Shown here: piece by piece, positions 24,346-33,309 of the stretch
How the letters are laid out: the number at the start of each line of letters is the position of its first letter
Numbering within the stretch: position 1 is the stretch's first letter
DNA from: UMGS1975 sp959600905
GTDB lineage: Bacteria; Bacillota; Clostridia; Christensenellales; QAND01
Length of the DNA: 42,249 nt
NCBI GenBank assembly: GCA_959600905.1
Contig: CAUGNO010000014.1
Span: 1 to 42,249, forward strand
Reading direction: 5' to 3'
Notes under the pieces: generated by a model
Told to the model about the DNA's origin: nothing
What the model saw: only the letters and a program-made list of their open reading frames with translations
Database searches by the model: none
Translations under genes and position numbers: made by a program

Positions 24346-25089
24346 ATGGTGCAAAAATCATATAAGCGGGAAAATATCATTGGATTTGCAGATGTAGATT
24401 ATCAGGAAAGGCTGCGGCCGTTCCGTGTATTTGAATTGCTGGAAGATATCTCGGACGCACATGCGAATATTTTAGAGATAGGTGCGCAATCTCCTGTCAT
24501 GGAGGGATATGTATGGGTGGTAGCGCGTAATCGTTATCGGCTGACGCGCATGCCGAGGCTAGGCGAAAAAATTACTTTCGAGACATGGCCGGGCCAATGC
24601 CAGCGCGCGATTTATCCGCGTTTGTTTTCGATGACGGACGAGTCTGGCTGCCGCATTGGCGGCGTTCATTCTATCTGGACGTTGCTGGATGTAAAAAAAC
24701 AAAGATTGGCTGTGAATCCAAAAATCAATGCGATGTTTCCGAATACAGAGGACTTGGGTGTCCCGGTGGAAATGCCGCGCAAGCTCAAGCAGCCACAGCC
24801 TACACGCCCGCCTGTTTACTACACACCGGCCTATTCCGATCTTGACCGCAACAGGCACGTCAACAATGCGCGCTATATCAGCTGGGTATGCGACTGCTTT
24901 GCACCTGAGCGTTATGAAGACCAGACAATTTTGGATCTGGAGATCAACTACTTGCAGCAGGCCTTTGCCGGGGAAAAAATTCGTATGGAAATTGAAGAGC
25001 AGGGGGCATCGTTTCTTATCCAGGGGAACAATGATGAAACGGATGTGCCGCTGTTCCGCGCGGCTGGCACGTTTGCCAAAAGTAAATAG
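24346..25089 (+). CDS. Acyl-ACP thioesterase (FatA/B-like double hot-dog)
   Basis: About 247 residues, matching bacterial acyl-ACP thioesterases. The first hot-dog half has RVFELLEDISDAHANILEIG and WVVARNRYRLTRMPRLGE; the second has the catalytic region YSDLDRNRHVNNARYISWVCD. The enzyme releases fatty acids from acyl carrier protein in the cytoplasm. AAAGGAG is 3 bases before ATG 24346 and 6 bases before the in-frame GTG 24349, so either could be the start. It is next to a terminator hairpin and has no related neighbour genes. Confidence 0.88.
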   Translation: MVQKSYKRENIIGFADVDYQERLRPFRVFELLEDISDAHANILEIGAQSPVMEGYVWVVARNRYRLTRMPRLGEKITFETWPGQCQRAIYPRLFSMTDESGCRIGGVHSIWTLLDVKKQRLAVNPKINAMFPNTEDLGVPVEMPRKLKQPQPTRPPVYYTPAYSDLDRNRHVNNARYISWVCDCFAPERYEDQTILDLEINYLQQAFAGEKIRMEIEEQGASFLIQGNNDETDVPLFRAAGTFAKSK

Positions 25090-25139
25090 GGCATAGCCAA
25101 GAGATAGGCGGCATACGATACAATGGCGTTGTTTGGGTT

Positions 25140-25167
25140 TTGCTTTGCAGCCTTGATGGGCTATAAT
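25140..25167 (+). promoter_or_regulatory. Promoter of the flavin reductase gene
   Basis: TTGCTT (25140-25145), 16 bases, TATAAT (25162-25167). Confidence 0.5.
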
Positions 25168-25198
25168 AAGGATAAAGCCAAAAAAGGAGAGGATCGTT

Positions 25199-25711
25199 AT
25201 GGCAGCCTTTGAAACAGTAAAGACCGATGCGTTTATGGAAAACCCGTTTACCCTGATCGGCAAACAGTGGATGCTGATTACCGCAGAGAAGGATGGGAAG
25301 GTCAATACAATGACGGCCTCATGGGGCGGTCTAGGCGAGATTTGGGGGCAGAGCGCTGCGTATATTGTGGTACGCCCGCAGCGATATACCAAGGAATTTT
25401 TGGATGCGGCGGATACTTTTTCCTTGGCATTCTTTGAGGAAAGCCATCGAAAAACCCTAAGCTATTTGGGAACGGTATCCGGCCGGAAAGAGGATAAGAT
25501 TGCAAAATCCGGCCTTACCATTGCGCACTGCGGGGATACCCCCTATTTTGAAGAGGCGGAAAAAGTGCTGATTTGCAAAAAGGCCTTTGCACAGCCGATG
25601 GTAGAGCAGAGCTTTTTGGATCAAGCGTTGATTGAAAAATGGTATGAGGAAAAGGATTATCATATCCTGTACATTGGGCTGGTGGAAAAGGTTATGTATC
25701 GCCAAAAATAA
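25199..25711 (+). CDS. Flavin reductase family protein (flavoredoxin-like)
   Basis: 170 residues. The flavin-binding split-barrel features are NTMTASWGGLGEIWG (FMN contact region), YIVVRPQRYTKEFL and FSLAFFEESHRKTLSYLGTVSGR with the SGR motif. Such proteins bind FMN and pass electrons to oxidoreductases or iron compounds. AAAGGAGAGG precedes the ATG; a terminator follows. Single gene; partner unknown. Confidence 0.87.
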   Translation: MAAFETVKTDAFMENPFTLIGKQWMLITAEKDGKVNTMTASWGGLGEIWGQSAAYIVVRPQRYTKEFLDAADTFSLAFFEESHRKTLSYLGTVSGRKEDKIAKSGLTIAHCGDTPYFEEAEKVLICKKAFAQPMVEQSFLDQALIEKWYEEKDYHILYIGLVEKVMYRQK

Positions 25712-25715
25712 GCAA

Positions 25716-25748
25716 AATAAAAAGCGCTGATTTCAGCGCTTTTTTCGT
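25716..25748. terminator. Terminator shared by flavin reductase and dapB
   Basis: AAAAAGCGCTGA and TCAGCGCTTTTTT form a stem with T-runs on both strands, between two converging genes. Confidence 0.85.
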
Positions 25749-25763
25749 TTGATAAGAAAGGCG

Positions 25764-26516
25764 TTAGCCGATGACATCGTCCATATCATATAAGCCGGGC
25801 AGCTTATCAACCAGATACTTAGCGCTGCGCAGAGCACCCGTTGCAAATACCTGGCGGGAAAATGCCTGATGGCGAATCTCAATGACTTCATCCGGGCCAA
25901 AGAAGAATACAGAATGCTCGCCAACCATGGTACCGCCGCGCACACTGGACATACCTACTTCATGCGGGTTGCGCGCTTCTCTGCGGGATTGACGATCATA
26001 TACGGGAACAAGATCTCCTCCGCGGGCTTCGTTTAACGAATCAAATAGCATAACGGCCGTACCGCTGGGAGCATCCACCTTACGATTGTGATGTGTTTCC
26101 ACGATTTCGATATCAAACCCATCTCCCAAGGTTTGGGCGGCCTGACGCACCAATGCACGGGTCAGCGCGATGCCGAGCGAGGTATTGAAGGAATAAAAGA
26201 TAGGGATGGACAGAGCTGCTTTTGAAATGTACGCTTTCTGAGAGGGCGTGTGACCCGTCGTACAAATCACGGTAGGCAGCTTTTTTTCCATCGCAAACTC
26301 CAAAACCCCCTCCAATGCATCGGCCCGAGAAAAATCGATGATGATATCGGGATTTTCCTTGACACCGCCGAACCCTTCGTATACAGGATAGGAAAGGGAA
26401 TCGTCTGCATGGGTATCTACCCCTGCGATGACGGTAAAGTCAGGATCTGCTTCAATGGCCTGGGCGACTTGACGCCCCATGGAGCCAAGCGCGCCCGAGA
26501 TCAAAACATGTATCAT
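25764..26516 (-). CDS. dapB: 4-hydroxy-tetrahydrodipicolinate reductase DapB
   Basis: 250 residues. The dinucleotide-binding start MIHVLISGALGSMGRQVAQA and the family signature EIVETHHNRKVDAPSGTA (catalytic His and Lys) are complete, followed by GEHSVFFFGPDEVIEIRH. It makes tetrahydrodipicolinate for lysine and peptidoglycan. It lies downstream of dapA but is separated by a terminator and 142 bases with inverted repeats, so it probably has its own transcription start and escapes part of the riboswitch control. Confidence 0.95.
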   Translation of the reverse strand: MIHVLISGALGSMGRQVAQAIEADPDFTVIAGVDTHADDSLSYPVYEGFGGVKENPDIIIDFSRADALEGVLEFAMEKKLPTVICTTGHTPSQKAYISKAALSIPIFYSFNTSLGIALTRALVRQAAQTLGDGFDIEIVETHHNRKVDAPSGTAVMLFDSLNEARGGDLVPVYDRQSRREARNPHEVGMSSVRGGTMVGEHSVFFFGPDEVIEIRHQAFSRQVFATGALRSAKYLVDKLPGLYDMDDVIG

Positions 26517-26583
26517 AGTAAAACGCTCCTTTTAGGACGACCCTGGGGTTGTCCATCCATACTCTATGCGATAGCAACGTTGA

Positions 26584-26606
26584 ATGCTAAGAACCATAGT
26601 TAGCAT
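26584..26606 (-). promoter_or_regulatory. Inverted repeat upstream of dapB
   Basis: ATGCTAA-N9-TTAGCAT is a perfect 7-bp repeat in the dapB leader region. It may be an operator or RNA hairpin. A second, imperfect hairpin (GGAC.ACCC with its complement) lies nearer to the gene at about 26537-26556. Confidence 0.35.
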
Positions 26607-26623
26607 ACCACAAAATACACAAT

Positions 26624-26649
26624 AAAAAAACGGCATTGCCGTTTTTTTA
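26624..26649. terminator. Terminator after dapA
   Basis: AAAAAACGGCA and TGCCGTTTTTTT pair almost loop-free with T-runs on both sides, directly behind dapA on the minus strand. Confidence 0.75.
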
Positions 26650-26658
26650 CGGAAAGGG

Positions 26659-27546
26659 TTAGCAGGAAAAGCCGTAATCGCGCATTGCCTGAAGCAAAAG
26701 AGCACGGTTGGCATCGCCCATGGGAACCAAAGGCAAACGAAGCACATCCTTGCATTGCCCAATGGCAGACAACGCTGCCTTGACGGGGATGGGGTTTACT
26801 TCGCAAAAAAGCTTTTCAGCCAGCGGAGATACCTTAAATTGCAGTGTGCGCGCAGTTTCAATATCTCCACGAAGCATAGCATCTGCCAAATCGTGCATAT
26901 CGCGCGGCGCGATGTTGGAAACAACGGAAATCACGCCTTTACCGCCCAACGCCATCAGCGGAAGCACTAAGCCATCTTCCCCGGAATAAACATCCAGACG
27001 ATCTTCACACAAGCGAATCATTTCAGAAACCTGCGCCATATTGCCGCTGGCCTCCTTCATGCCGGCAATGTTTTTATGATGGCTGAGCACAGAAAGCGTC
27101 TGCGGCGTCATATTCAGCCCGGTGCGCCCCGGCACATTGTAAACGATGATGGGAAGATCTACGGCGTCCGCCACAGCAGTGTAATGCGCAATCAGCCCTG
27201 CCTGCGTTGTTTTGTTATAGTAAGGCGTAACGATCAGAAGACCGTCTACCCCCAGGGCCTGGGCATCTTGAGACTTGGCAATCACTTCTGCTGTATTGTT
27301 GCCACCGGTGGACGCGATCACGGGAACGCGGCCGGCCACCTGTTTTACGGAAAAATCAATGACGCTTTTTTGCTCTTCTCGCGTCATGGTAGACGGTTCG
27401 CCCGTCGTACCGCAAACGAGAATGGCGTCTGTGCCGTTTTCAATTTGAAATTCCAGCATATGGGAAAGGGCATCAAAATCCACAGCCCCATTTTCCTGAA
27501 AGGGAGTTGCCAACGCCACACAGGCGCCGGTAAAGAGACGACTCAT
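26659..27546 (-). CDS. dapA: 4-hydroxy-tetrahydrodipicolinate synthase DapA
   Basis: 295 residues, normal size. It has GTTGEPSTMTREEQ, the TPYYNKTTQAGL tyrosine, NVPGRTGLNM and the Schiff-base lysine in IAGMKEASGN. The enzyme condenses pyruvate with aspartate semialdehyde. It starts 17 bases after asd with AGGAG upstream, so both come from the riboswitch-controlled message. Confidence 0.96.
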   Translation of the reverse strand: MSRLFTGACVALATPFQENGAVDFDALSHMLEFQIENGTDAILVCGTTGEPSTMTREEQKSVIDFSVKQVAGRVPVIASTGGNNTAEVIAKSQDAQALGVDGLLIVTPYYNKTTQAGLIAHYTAVADAVDLPIIVYNVPGRTGLNMTPQTLSVLSHHKNIAGMKEASGNMAQVSEMIRLCEDRLDVYSGEDGLVLPLMALGGKGVISVVSNIAPRDMHDLADAMLRGDIETARTLQFKVSPLAEKLFCEVNPIPVKAALSAIGQCKDVLRLPLVPMGDANRALLLQAMRDYGFSC

Positions 27547-27563
27547 TTGGTTTGCTCCTCTCG

Positions 27564-28646
27564 TTACTTATGACAAATATAACCGAGCTTACAGAGAAGC
27601 TCTGCGGTGAGGACTGCGCCGCCTGCCGCACCGCGCAGCGTATTGTGCGAAAGACAGACAAAACGATAGTCCATAATGCGGTCTTCACGAAGCCGGCCGA
27701 TGGAAATACCCATTCCGCCGTACAGATCACGATCCAAACGCGTCTGCGGCCGATCATCTTCAGTGAAATAGGTTAAGAATTTTTTCGGAGCGCTGGGAAG
27801 CCCCATGCCGTCTAAAGCGCCCTTAAAGCTGTTCCAACGCTCTATGATCTGCTCCTTGGTGGGCGTTTGGGCAAACTTGACAGATACGGCTGCCGTATGG
27901 CCATCCTGTACGGGAACACGCAAGCACTGAGCGCTGATGACGGGCTTTTCAGCTGGCACGATAACGCCGTTTTCCAGATGCCCCCAAATCTTTAAAGGCT
28001 CCTGCTCGCTCTTTTCTTCTTCACCGCCGATATAAGGGATGACGTTGTCTACCATTTCGGGCCAGGTCTTAAAGGTTTTCCCGGCCCCGGAAATGGCCTG
28101 ATATGTACATACTGAAACCTGCTCGATGCCAAAATCCAACAGGGGAGACAGAGCGGGTACATACGATTGAATTGAACAATTCGGCTTTACGCTGACAAAG
28201 CCGCGCTTTGTTCCGAGGCGCTTGCGCTGCGTGTCAATGACCTTGGCGTGGTCAATGTTGACCTCCGGCATCATCATGGGAACATCCGGCTCGCCGCGCT
28301 GTGCGCTGTTATTGGAAACGACGGGGGTTTCTGTTTTGGCCAGTGCGATCTCCAGAGCTTTTGTCTCCGGTTTCGGCATATTGACAGCGCAAAATACGAA
28401 ATCCACATCTCGGCAGACCTCTTCCACTTTGGATGCGTCCAAAACTGTTAGCTCCGCAGTTTTTTCTGGAATGGGCCAGGAAAAGGCCCATTTTTCCCCA
28501 ACTGCGTCGCGGTAAGTTTTTCCTGCGCTGTGCGAAGAGGCGGCTACAACCGCGACCTCAAACCAGGGGTGGTCTGCCAATAGGGAAACAAAGCGCTGGC
28601 CCACCATACCCGTGGCGCCCACAATGCCTACACGATACTTTTGCAT
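27564..28646 (-). CDS. asd: Aspartate-semialdehyde dehydrogenase
   Basis: 360 residues from ATG 28646, with AGGAGG 8-9 bases upstream; the longer frame to 28832 runs through the riboswitch. It begins YRVGIVGATGMVGQRFVSLL (NADP fold). The catalytic cysteine is in VSVKPNCSIQSYV, the substrate-binding part in AISGAGKTF and the general base histidine in DGHTAAVSVKF. It reduces aspartyl phosphate to the semialdehyde for lysine, methionine and threonine. It is the long archaeal/fungal-like type, also found in Clostridia. Confidence 0.95.
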   Translation of the reverse strand: MQKYRVGIVGATGMVGQRFVSLLADHPWFEVAVVAASSHSAGKTYRDAVGEKWAFSWPIPEKTAELTVLDASKVEEVCRDVDFVFCAVNMPKPETKALEIALAKTETPVVSNNSAQRGEPDVPMMMPEVNIDHAKVIDTQRKRLGTKRGFVSVKPNCSIQSYVPALSPLLDFGIEQVSVCTYQAISGAGKTFKTWPEMVDNVIPYIGGEEEKSEQEPLKIWGHLENGVIVPAEKPVISAQCLRVPVQDGHTAAVSVKFAQTPTKEQIIERWNSFKGALDGMGLPSAPKKFLTYFTEDDRPQTRLDRDLYGGMGISIGRLREDRIMDYRFVCLSHNTLRGAAGGAVLTAELLCKLGYICHK

Positions 28647-28661
28647 TTTTATGCCTCCTAA

Positions 28662-28690
28662 AAGAACAAAACGGCGCTTTGCTGCGCCGC
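28662..28690 (-). terminator. Riboswitch expression-platform terminator before asd
   Basis: CGGCGC and GCGCCG form a stem with AGCAAA loop and TTTTGTTCTTTT behind (minus strand). Upstream GCTTTGC (around 28700) can pair with GCAAAGC of this hairpin and so act as antiterminator. Confidence 0.75.
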
Positions 28691-28731
28691 CTACACACTG
28701 CAAAGCAAAACAATACCGCCTTGCGTATTCA

Positions 28732-28914
28732 GACAGAACAGCGCTCCACGAACCAATCGTGACAGATACAGCGCCGCTCTTCGCTGCATCCAGGGAAACA
28801 AGCTGCGAACGCCTCATTTCCCTTCGGCGCATTTTCCCTTCCCGACAGATCCAATGGGTGTTCGCCCCCTTACTGCCGGTACGCCTAAAATGCGCGCCTC
28901 TACTTCTGCTTTAT
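28732..28914 (-). promoter_or_regulatory. Lysine riboswitch (L-box)
   Basis: The minus-strand leader of asd shows the lysine riboswitch core: GTAGAGGCGCG near the 5' side, GGCAGTAAGGGGG, GGGAAGGGAAAATG, GCGCCGAAGGG and a P1-like closing pair GCAGAA (about 28905-28911) with TTCTGT (about 28733-28739). It lies between a promoter and a terminator before the lysine genes asd and dapA. Lysine binding is expected to favour termination. Confidence 0.85.
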
Positions 28915-28933
28915 GATAAATTCTTTTTTTAGC

Positions 28934-28962
28934 AGTGTATCATCAGGGAAAGCACTTGTCAA
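28934..28962 (-). promoter_or_regulatory. Promoter of riboswitch-asd-dapA
   Basis: Minus strand TTGACA (28962-28957), 17 bases, TACACT (28939-28934). Confidence 0.7.
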
Positions 28963-29053
28963 TTGCCGTTCGGCATATCTTATGCGGTTTTTAGGTGATT
29001 GTGAAGTAGAGAGCAAAACAAATCGTCGGAAATGGATGAAAATAGGGCGTACA

Positions 29054-29083
29054 TTGCGAAAACAACGGAAGATATGGTACAAT
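29054..29083 (+). promoter_or_regulatory. Promoter of the methyltransferase gene
   Basis: TTGCGA (29054-29059), 18 bases, TACAAT (29078-29083), the latter preceded by TGG (extended -10). Confidence 0.5.
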
Positions 29084-29109
29084 ATAAAGTCAAAAAGGAG
29101 GGGGAACGC

Positions 29110-29847
29110 ATGTCGATGTATCAGACATTCGCAGAGGTATATGATAGATTTATGAATGAACAAACGGAGGCATTCGCCCCTTATGTTATACGCTTACTGT
29201 CAGACTTTGCGGCCGAAGCCCCGGCCCGCGTGCTGGACATTGGATGCGGTACCGGTAAGACGGCCATAGCATTGGCCAAAAACGGCTATCGGGTTGTTGG
29301 CGGGGATATTTCGCATGCTATGCTGGAAAAAGCGGTGCAAAATGCGCGGGCAGAGAATGTTTCTGTATGCTTTCAGCAGATGGATATGACCTGCCTGGAT
29401 CTGGAATGGCCTGTGGTGGCGGTGGTCGCGACGTGCGATCCCGTGAACTATCTTTCGCCGCTTCAGGTGCCGCTGTTCTTTACCTCGGCATACGAGCAAC
29501 TGCCGCATAACGGGTTGCTGCTCTTTGATGTGAGCACTCCTTATCATTACCAAGAAGAAATCGGCTGTGACAGCTACTGTCAGCTGGAGGAAGATGCGGC
29601 CTATATTTTGCAGACAGAGGCCGACGACAGCGTGTGTACGATGGAGCTGACGCTTTTTACCCAACGAAGGGGTGGGCTGTACGCACGGACAACAGAGCGC
29701 CATACGCTGTATCTGCATGCTATGGAAACGCTGGAAAGAACGCTGTATAACGTGGGATTCGATCTGGTGCATGTGTATGGCTTTGGTACCAAGGATAAGC
29801 CGCAGGCCGATTGTAGCAGATGGCAGTTTGTTGCCAAGAAAAATTGA
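29110..29847 (+). CDS. Class I SAM-dependent methyltransferase
   Basis: 245 residues from ATG 29110, with AGGAGGGG 7 bases upstream. Motif I is VLDIGCGTGKTAIALAKNGY, followed by the acidic GGDISHAML and QQMDMTCLDLEWPV. This matches the stand-alone methyltransferase family seen next to Hsp33 or rsfS genes in many Bacillota. The substrate is not known. hslO starts 23 bases downstream with its own RBS, so both are probably one transcript. Confidence 0.85.
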   Translation: MSMYQTFAEVYDRFMNEQTEAFAPYVIRLLSDFAAEAPARVLDIGCGTGKTAIALAKNGYRVVGGDISHAMLEKAVQNARAENVSVCFQQMDMTCLDLEWPVVAVVATCDPVNYLSPLQVPLFFTSAYEQLPHNGLLLFDVSTPYHYQEEIGCDSYCQLEEDAAYILQTEADDSVCTMELTLFTQRRGGLYARTTERHTLYLHAMETLERTLYNVGFDLVHVYGFGTKDKPQADCSRWQFVAKKN

Positions 29848-29870
29848 ATGGAAACAAGGAGATCATCCAT

Positions 29871-30776
29871 ATGATAATAGAAGTACAGGATCAGCTAAGG
29901 CATTATTCGCTGGAAAACGGAGAAGCCTATGCCGTAGCGCTGGCGGCCAAGGATACCGTAGAGACGGCAAGAGTGATTCATCATCTTTCCCCTACCAACA
30001 CGGCGGCGGTAGGCCGGCTGATGATGGGAGCGCTGCTGACGGCATCCGATATTAAGGCGGAAAACGGCGACGTTACATGCGCCATTGACGGCGGAGGGCC
30101 GGCTGGCAAGGTGTTGGCCGTGGCATCGCCCAAGGGTACGGTGCGCGCTGCCATTGAGAACCCGGAGGTGGATCTGCCGATCCGCCAAACGGACGGAAAG
30201 CTGGATGTATCCGGTATTCTGGGGCATGCGGGCCGTCTGACAGTGGTGAAGGACAACGGCGGCAGGGAACCATATATTGGGCAGACGCAGCTGAAGACCG
30301 GAGAGGTGGCGGAAGATTTCGCTTATTACTTTACGCTTTCCGAACAGCGCCCTTGCCTGATTTTTACCGGCGTTACGGTAGACCGCGATGCCAGCGTAAA
30401 AAGCGCAGGGGCTATGGCGGTATTTCCTCTGCCGGGATGCCGGGAGGATGTCTTGCAGCAGTTGGAACAACGCGCAACGGGCTGTGGGCTGCTTTCCTTT
30501 ATGCTATCCGAAGGAATGACGCTGGAGGATGCTGTGCAGTCTATTTTCTCGGGTATGCGGATGGAACTGACGCAGACCGTGCCGGTATGCTATCAATGCA
30601 ACTGTAGCAGGGAAAAGATGGAGCGTGCGCTGATCTCTATTGGGGAAAAGGATCTTCGGGAGATCATCGAAGAGGACCACAAGGCAGAAATCGTATGCCA
30701 ATTCTGCAATAAGGCATACCAATTTGATGAAGAAACGCTGAAAGCGCTGTTGCAGCAGGCAACAGGAAAACGATGA
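29871..30776 (+). CDS. hslO: Hsp33 redox-regulated chaperone
   Basis: 301 residues from ATG 29871 (AAGGAG 9 bases upstream). The core starts at DQLRHYS and has PTNTAAVGRLMMGALLTAS. The C-terminal zinc switch shows CYQCNCSREK (near 240) and CQFC (near 275), which give the four cysteines CxC and CxxC. On oxidation these form disulfides and release zinc, turning on holdase activity in the cytoplasm. It follows the methyltransferase gene and precedes the TPR gene by 29 bases. Confidence 0.95.
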   Translation: MIIEVQDQLRHYSLENGEAYAVALAAKDTVETARVIHHLSPTNTAAVGRLMMGALLTASDIKAENGDVTCAIDGGGPAGKVLAVASPKGTVRAAIENPEVDLPIRQTDGKLDVSGILGHAGRLTVVKDNGGREPYIGQTQLKTGEVAEDFAYYFTLSEQRPCLIFTGVTVDRDASVKSAGAMAVFPLPGCREDVLQQLEQRATGCGLLSFMLSEGMTLEDAVQSIFSGMRMELTQTVPVCYQCNCSREKMERALISIGEKDLREIIEEDHKAEIVCQFCNKAYQFDEETLKALLQQATGKR

Positions 30777-30805
30777 CGAAATAAAGGAGCAAGACGATCA
30801 AATCG

Positions 30806-32482
30806 ATGCAAAAGCCATTATGGCTCAAAGGCAATAAAGTATTATCCTTTGCACAGGAGCCTTCCTTTTACGCAAAAAACGGACAACGGTATGCGGACAG
30901 GGGAGAACTGGCCTTGGCCTTTCAAAATTATCGTAAGGCCATCGATAGAGCGCCGGACAATATCGAATATAAATTAAAAATATCGGAAATTCTGACCGAT
31001 ATGGAACGCTATGAAGAATCCAACCAATGGCTGCTTCGGCTGAGCAGGGAGACAGAGCCCGTGCCGGAGAGCTGTGAATTTGGCATAGGGTACAATTACC
31101 TGTGCATGCAGGAATATGAGCTGGCTTCTTCGGCCTTATCCAAGTTTTTGCAACGCCATCCCTATGGGCCATTGGCCGAGCAGGCGGAGGATATGCTGCT
31201 CTTTATAGAAGAGGAGCTGCGCCTGATGGCAGAGGAGGAAGGGATTTCAGAGGAAACTGCCCAGCAGGCAGAGCTTGGCAAACAGCTGTTGGACCGTGGT
31301 AGGTTTCAAGAGGCCGCAGTGGTACTGGAGGGCGTCCTTAAGCAGGCGCCTAAGCTTTCGTATGCCAAAAACAACCTGGCGTTGGCGTATTATATGAATC
31401 AGGAACCGGATAAAGCGTCGGATCTGGTACGCCAGATGGTAAAAACAGAGCCAAACAACGTACACGCAGTCTGCAATCTGCTGATTTTTGCCAATGAAAA
31501 GCATAATTGGCAGGAAGAATATGCGCTGTTGGAAAAGCTCGACGCCATGCAGCCGGAAAGCCTGGATGAAATCTATAAGGCAGCGTTGACAATGGCCCAG
31601 GCTGGGCGCGATGAAAGCGCGTTGCGCTTTTTCTCTCAAGCATTGGAGGAGCGGCCCTTTGACCCTAAAACGCTGTTTTGTACCGGCATTGCAGCGTACA
31701 ACTGCAAAGAGTATGCCAAGGCACTTAAGTGTTTTGATGTGATGGTTCAGGTAGACGACTTTTTTTCCATTGCGCCTTTTTATCGAACAGCAGCCAAAAA
31801 AGCACTGGATGGTGAGGCAGACTATAAAAGGTTGGAATATTTTCCGCAGCTGCCACCTGGAGAGATCTTGCAGCGCATGACGGAGATCAGCACATGGTCT
31901 AGAGAGACGCCGGAGAAGATACGGGAAAGATGGGAAAACGACGCAACCTTCCGCGATACTGTGCGCTGGGGCTTGCATATGATGGATGAACACATGACAC
32001 AGGCCATGGCGGAGATCTTGGGCCTGATCGGCACGCCAGACGCTATCGAATGGCTGCGTGAAGCGCTGATGATCCCTGAGATGGAGCTGGGATTAAAGCA
32101 GTATATTTTTGGCGTGCTCAAGCGTATAGGCGCTAAAGAGCCGTATATTGCCTTGACGCCGGACGGGTTGATGGAGGCACGGGTATCGTTGGTGCCGCAT
32201 CTGCCGGAGAATTTGCCGGAAGCATACCGGCAGGTAGAGACGTTGTGCCGTGCGATGCTGGCGGAAAAAGAGGAAGCGGCAATGCTGTTGGCTTTGTCGA
32301 TTTGGGCACAATATGTAGAGACGTTACAAGGAAAGTATCCGGCTTTGGAGCCGGAAAAGATGGCGGGTGCGCTTTGCCGTCTGGCCAGAGAAAAAGCGGG
32401 GCTTGGCAGGAAACCTGAGCCGGAAGAGGAATCGCCGTACCGAGCGATGCTGCTGGCCGCGTTGGAGGAAGAGAAGGAATGA
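30806..32482 (+). CDS. Large TPR repeat protein of unknown role
   Basis: 558 residues without signal or membrane parts. TPR units are clear in the N-terminal half, e.g. YADRGELALAFQNYRKAIDR (near 30-47), GRFQEAAVVLEGVLKQAP and GIAAYNCKEYAKALKCFDVM; the last 200 residues are helical without clear repeats. The nearest RBS (GGAG 30786-30789) is 16 bases away from the ATG, unusually far. It overlaps the next gene by ATGA. Such scaffolds bind proteins; no specific function is known to me. Confidence 0.75.
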   Translation: MQKPLWLKGNKVLSFAQEPSFYAKNGQRYADRGELALAFQNYRKAIDRAPDNIEYKLKISEILTDMERYEESNQWLLRLSRETEPVPESCEFGIGYNYLCMQEYELASSALSKFLQRHPYGPLAEQAEDMLLFIEEELRLMAEEEGISEETAQQAELGKQLLDRGRFQEAAVVLEGVLKQAPKLSYAKNNLALAYYMNQEPDKASDLVRQMVKTEPNNVHAVCNLLIFANEKHNWQEEYALLEKLDAMQPESLDEIYKAALTMAQAGRDESALRFFSQALEERPFDPKTLFCTGIAAYNCKEYAKALKCFDVMVQVDDFFSIAPFYRTAAKKALDGEADYKRLEYFPQLPPGEILQRMTEISTWSRETPEKIRERWENDATFRDTVRWGLHMMDEHMTQAMAEILGLIGTPDAIEWLREALMIPEMELGLKQYIFGVLKRIGAKEPYIALTPDGLMEARVSLVPHLPENLPEAYRQVETLCRAMLAEKEEAAMLLALSIWAQYVETLQGKYPALEPEKMAGALCRLAREKAGLGRKPEPEEESPYRAMLLAALEEEKE

Positions 32483-33309
32483 AAATCGATTTTGAACAGC
32501 TGTACCGCGCGTTTATCCAGCCGCGATTGGCACAGGCCCAGGGGCTAAAGGATGAGGAGATCGATGCGCTTTCCGATCAATGGTATGAGGAATTTAACCA
32601 TACGCCCAACGCACAGCTGGGCGGGCTGACGCCGTGCGAATACTATACGCAGTACGATGGGCCGACGCTGCTGGAGCTTGCCTGGGATTACTGGGAAGAA
32701 GGTGAGGAACTACCAGGACAGCTGGCGCGCGCCTTAGCGCAGCAGGATCAGGACACCGCCCAAGCGATGTTTCGCTTACTAGAGCGTGCGCTGCCCTCTG
32801 TAAGGGGAGAGATGCTGGAGCTTTTATGCCAAATGCAATACCCTCCGCTGTTGGAGGCGGGCTTTACTAAGATATTGGAGCAAACCGTAGAGGATGAGGA
32901 AAAGCAGCTGTGGGTAGAGGCAGTGCAGCAGTTTGGCGCCAGGGCAGCGGAAAAGGCGTTGGCGCTGATGAATACAAAAGTGGATGAGGAGACAGAGCAG
33001 ATCTTGGCAGATATCCTCTGCCAGTGGCCGCTGGAAGGGGCCTTTGAGCGGTTGGCCGCCTTATTTTGCCAGGCAAACCCGGAACACAAGGCCTTTTATG
33101 CCAGCTGTCTAGGAAAGCTGGGCGATGAACGGGCCGTGGAGCTGCTGACAAAGCAGCTAAAGGATCCAAAGCTGGATTACTATACCTATTGCGCCATTCG
33201 CGATGCTGCGGAGGAACTGGGTGCGTGGGTGGAATTGGATCGTGAGTTTGCCGGTGATAAAGATTATGAGGCCATCAAAATGGCAATGATGGAAGAGGAG
33301 CAGGAATGA
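32479..33309 (+). CDS. HEAT-like repeat protein of unknown role
   Basis: 276 residues, very acidic and helical. About 100-260 reads as HEAT-like helix pairs, including LLEAGFTKILEQTVEDEEKQ, FGARAAEKALALMNTKVDEE and KLGDERAVELLTKQLKDPKL. The N-terminus (FIQPRLAQAQGLKDEEIDAL) is different. It starts inside the TPR gene's stop (ATGA) and ends inside the next start, so it is made together with both. A binding partner of the TPR protein or of the methyltransferase is possible but only inferred. Confidence 0.7.
   Translation: MKIDFEQLYRAFIQPRLAQAQGLKDEEIDALSDQWYEEFNHTPNAQLGGLTPCEYYTQYDGPTLLELAWDYWEEGEELPGQLARALAQQDQDTAQAMFRLLERALPSVRGEMLELLCQMQYPPLLEAGFTKILEQTVEDEEKQLWVEAVQQFGARAAEKALALMNTKVDEETEQILADILCQWPLEGAFERLAALFCQANPEHKAFYASCLGKLGDERAVELLTKQLKDPKLDYYTYCAIRDAAEELGAWVELDREFAGDKDYEAIKMAMMEEEQE

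Noticed and set aside
28647..28930. T-box leader as explanation for the asd upstream region
   Set aside because: The GTAGAGG, AGTAAGGGG and GCCGAAGGG core fits the lysine riboswitch, and no T-box motif was found.
31247..31993. 248-codon frame antisense to the TPR gene
   Set aside because: Shadow of a gene with clear TPR repeats; no RBS or domain.
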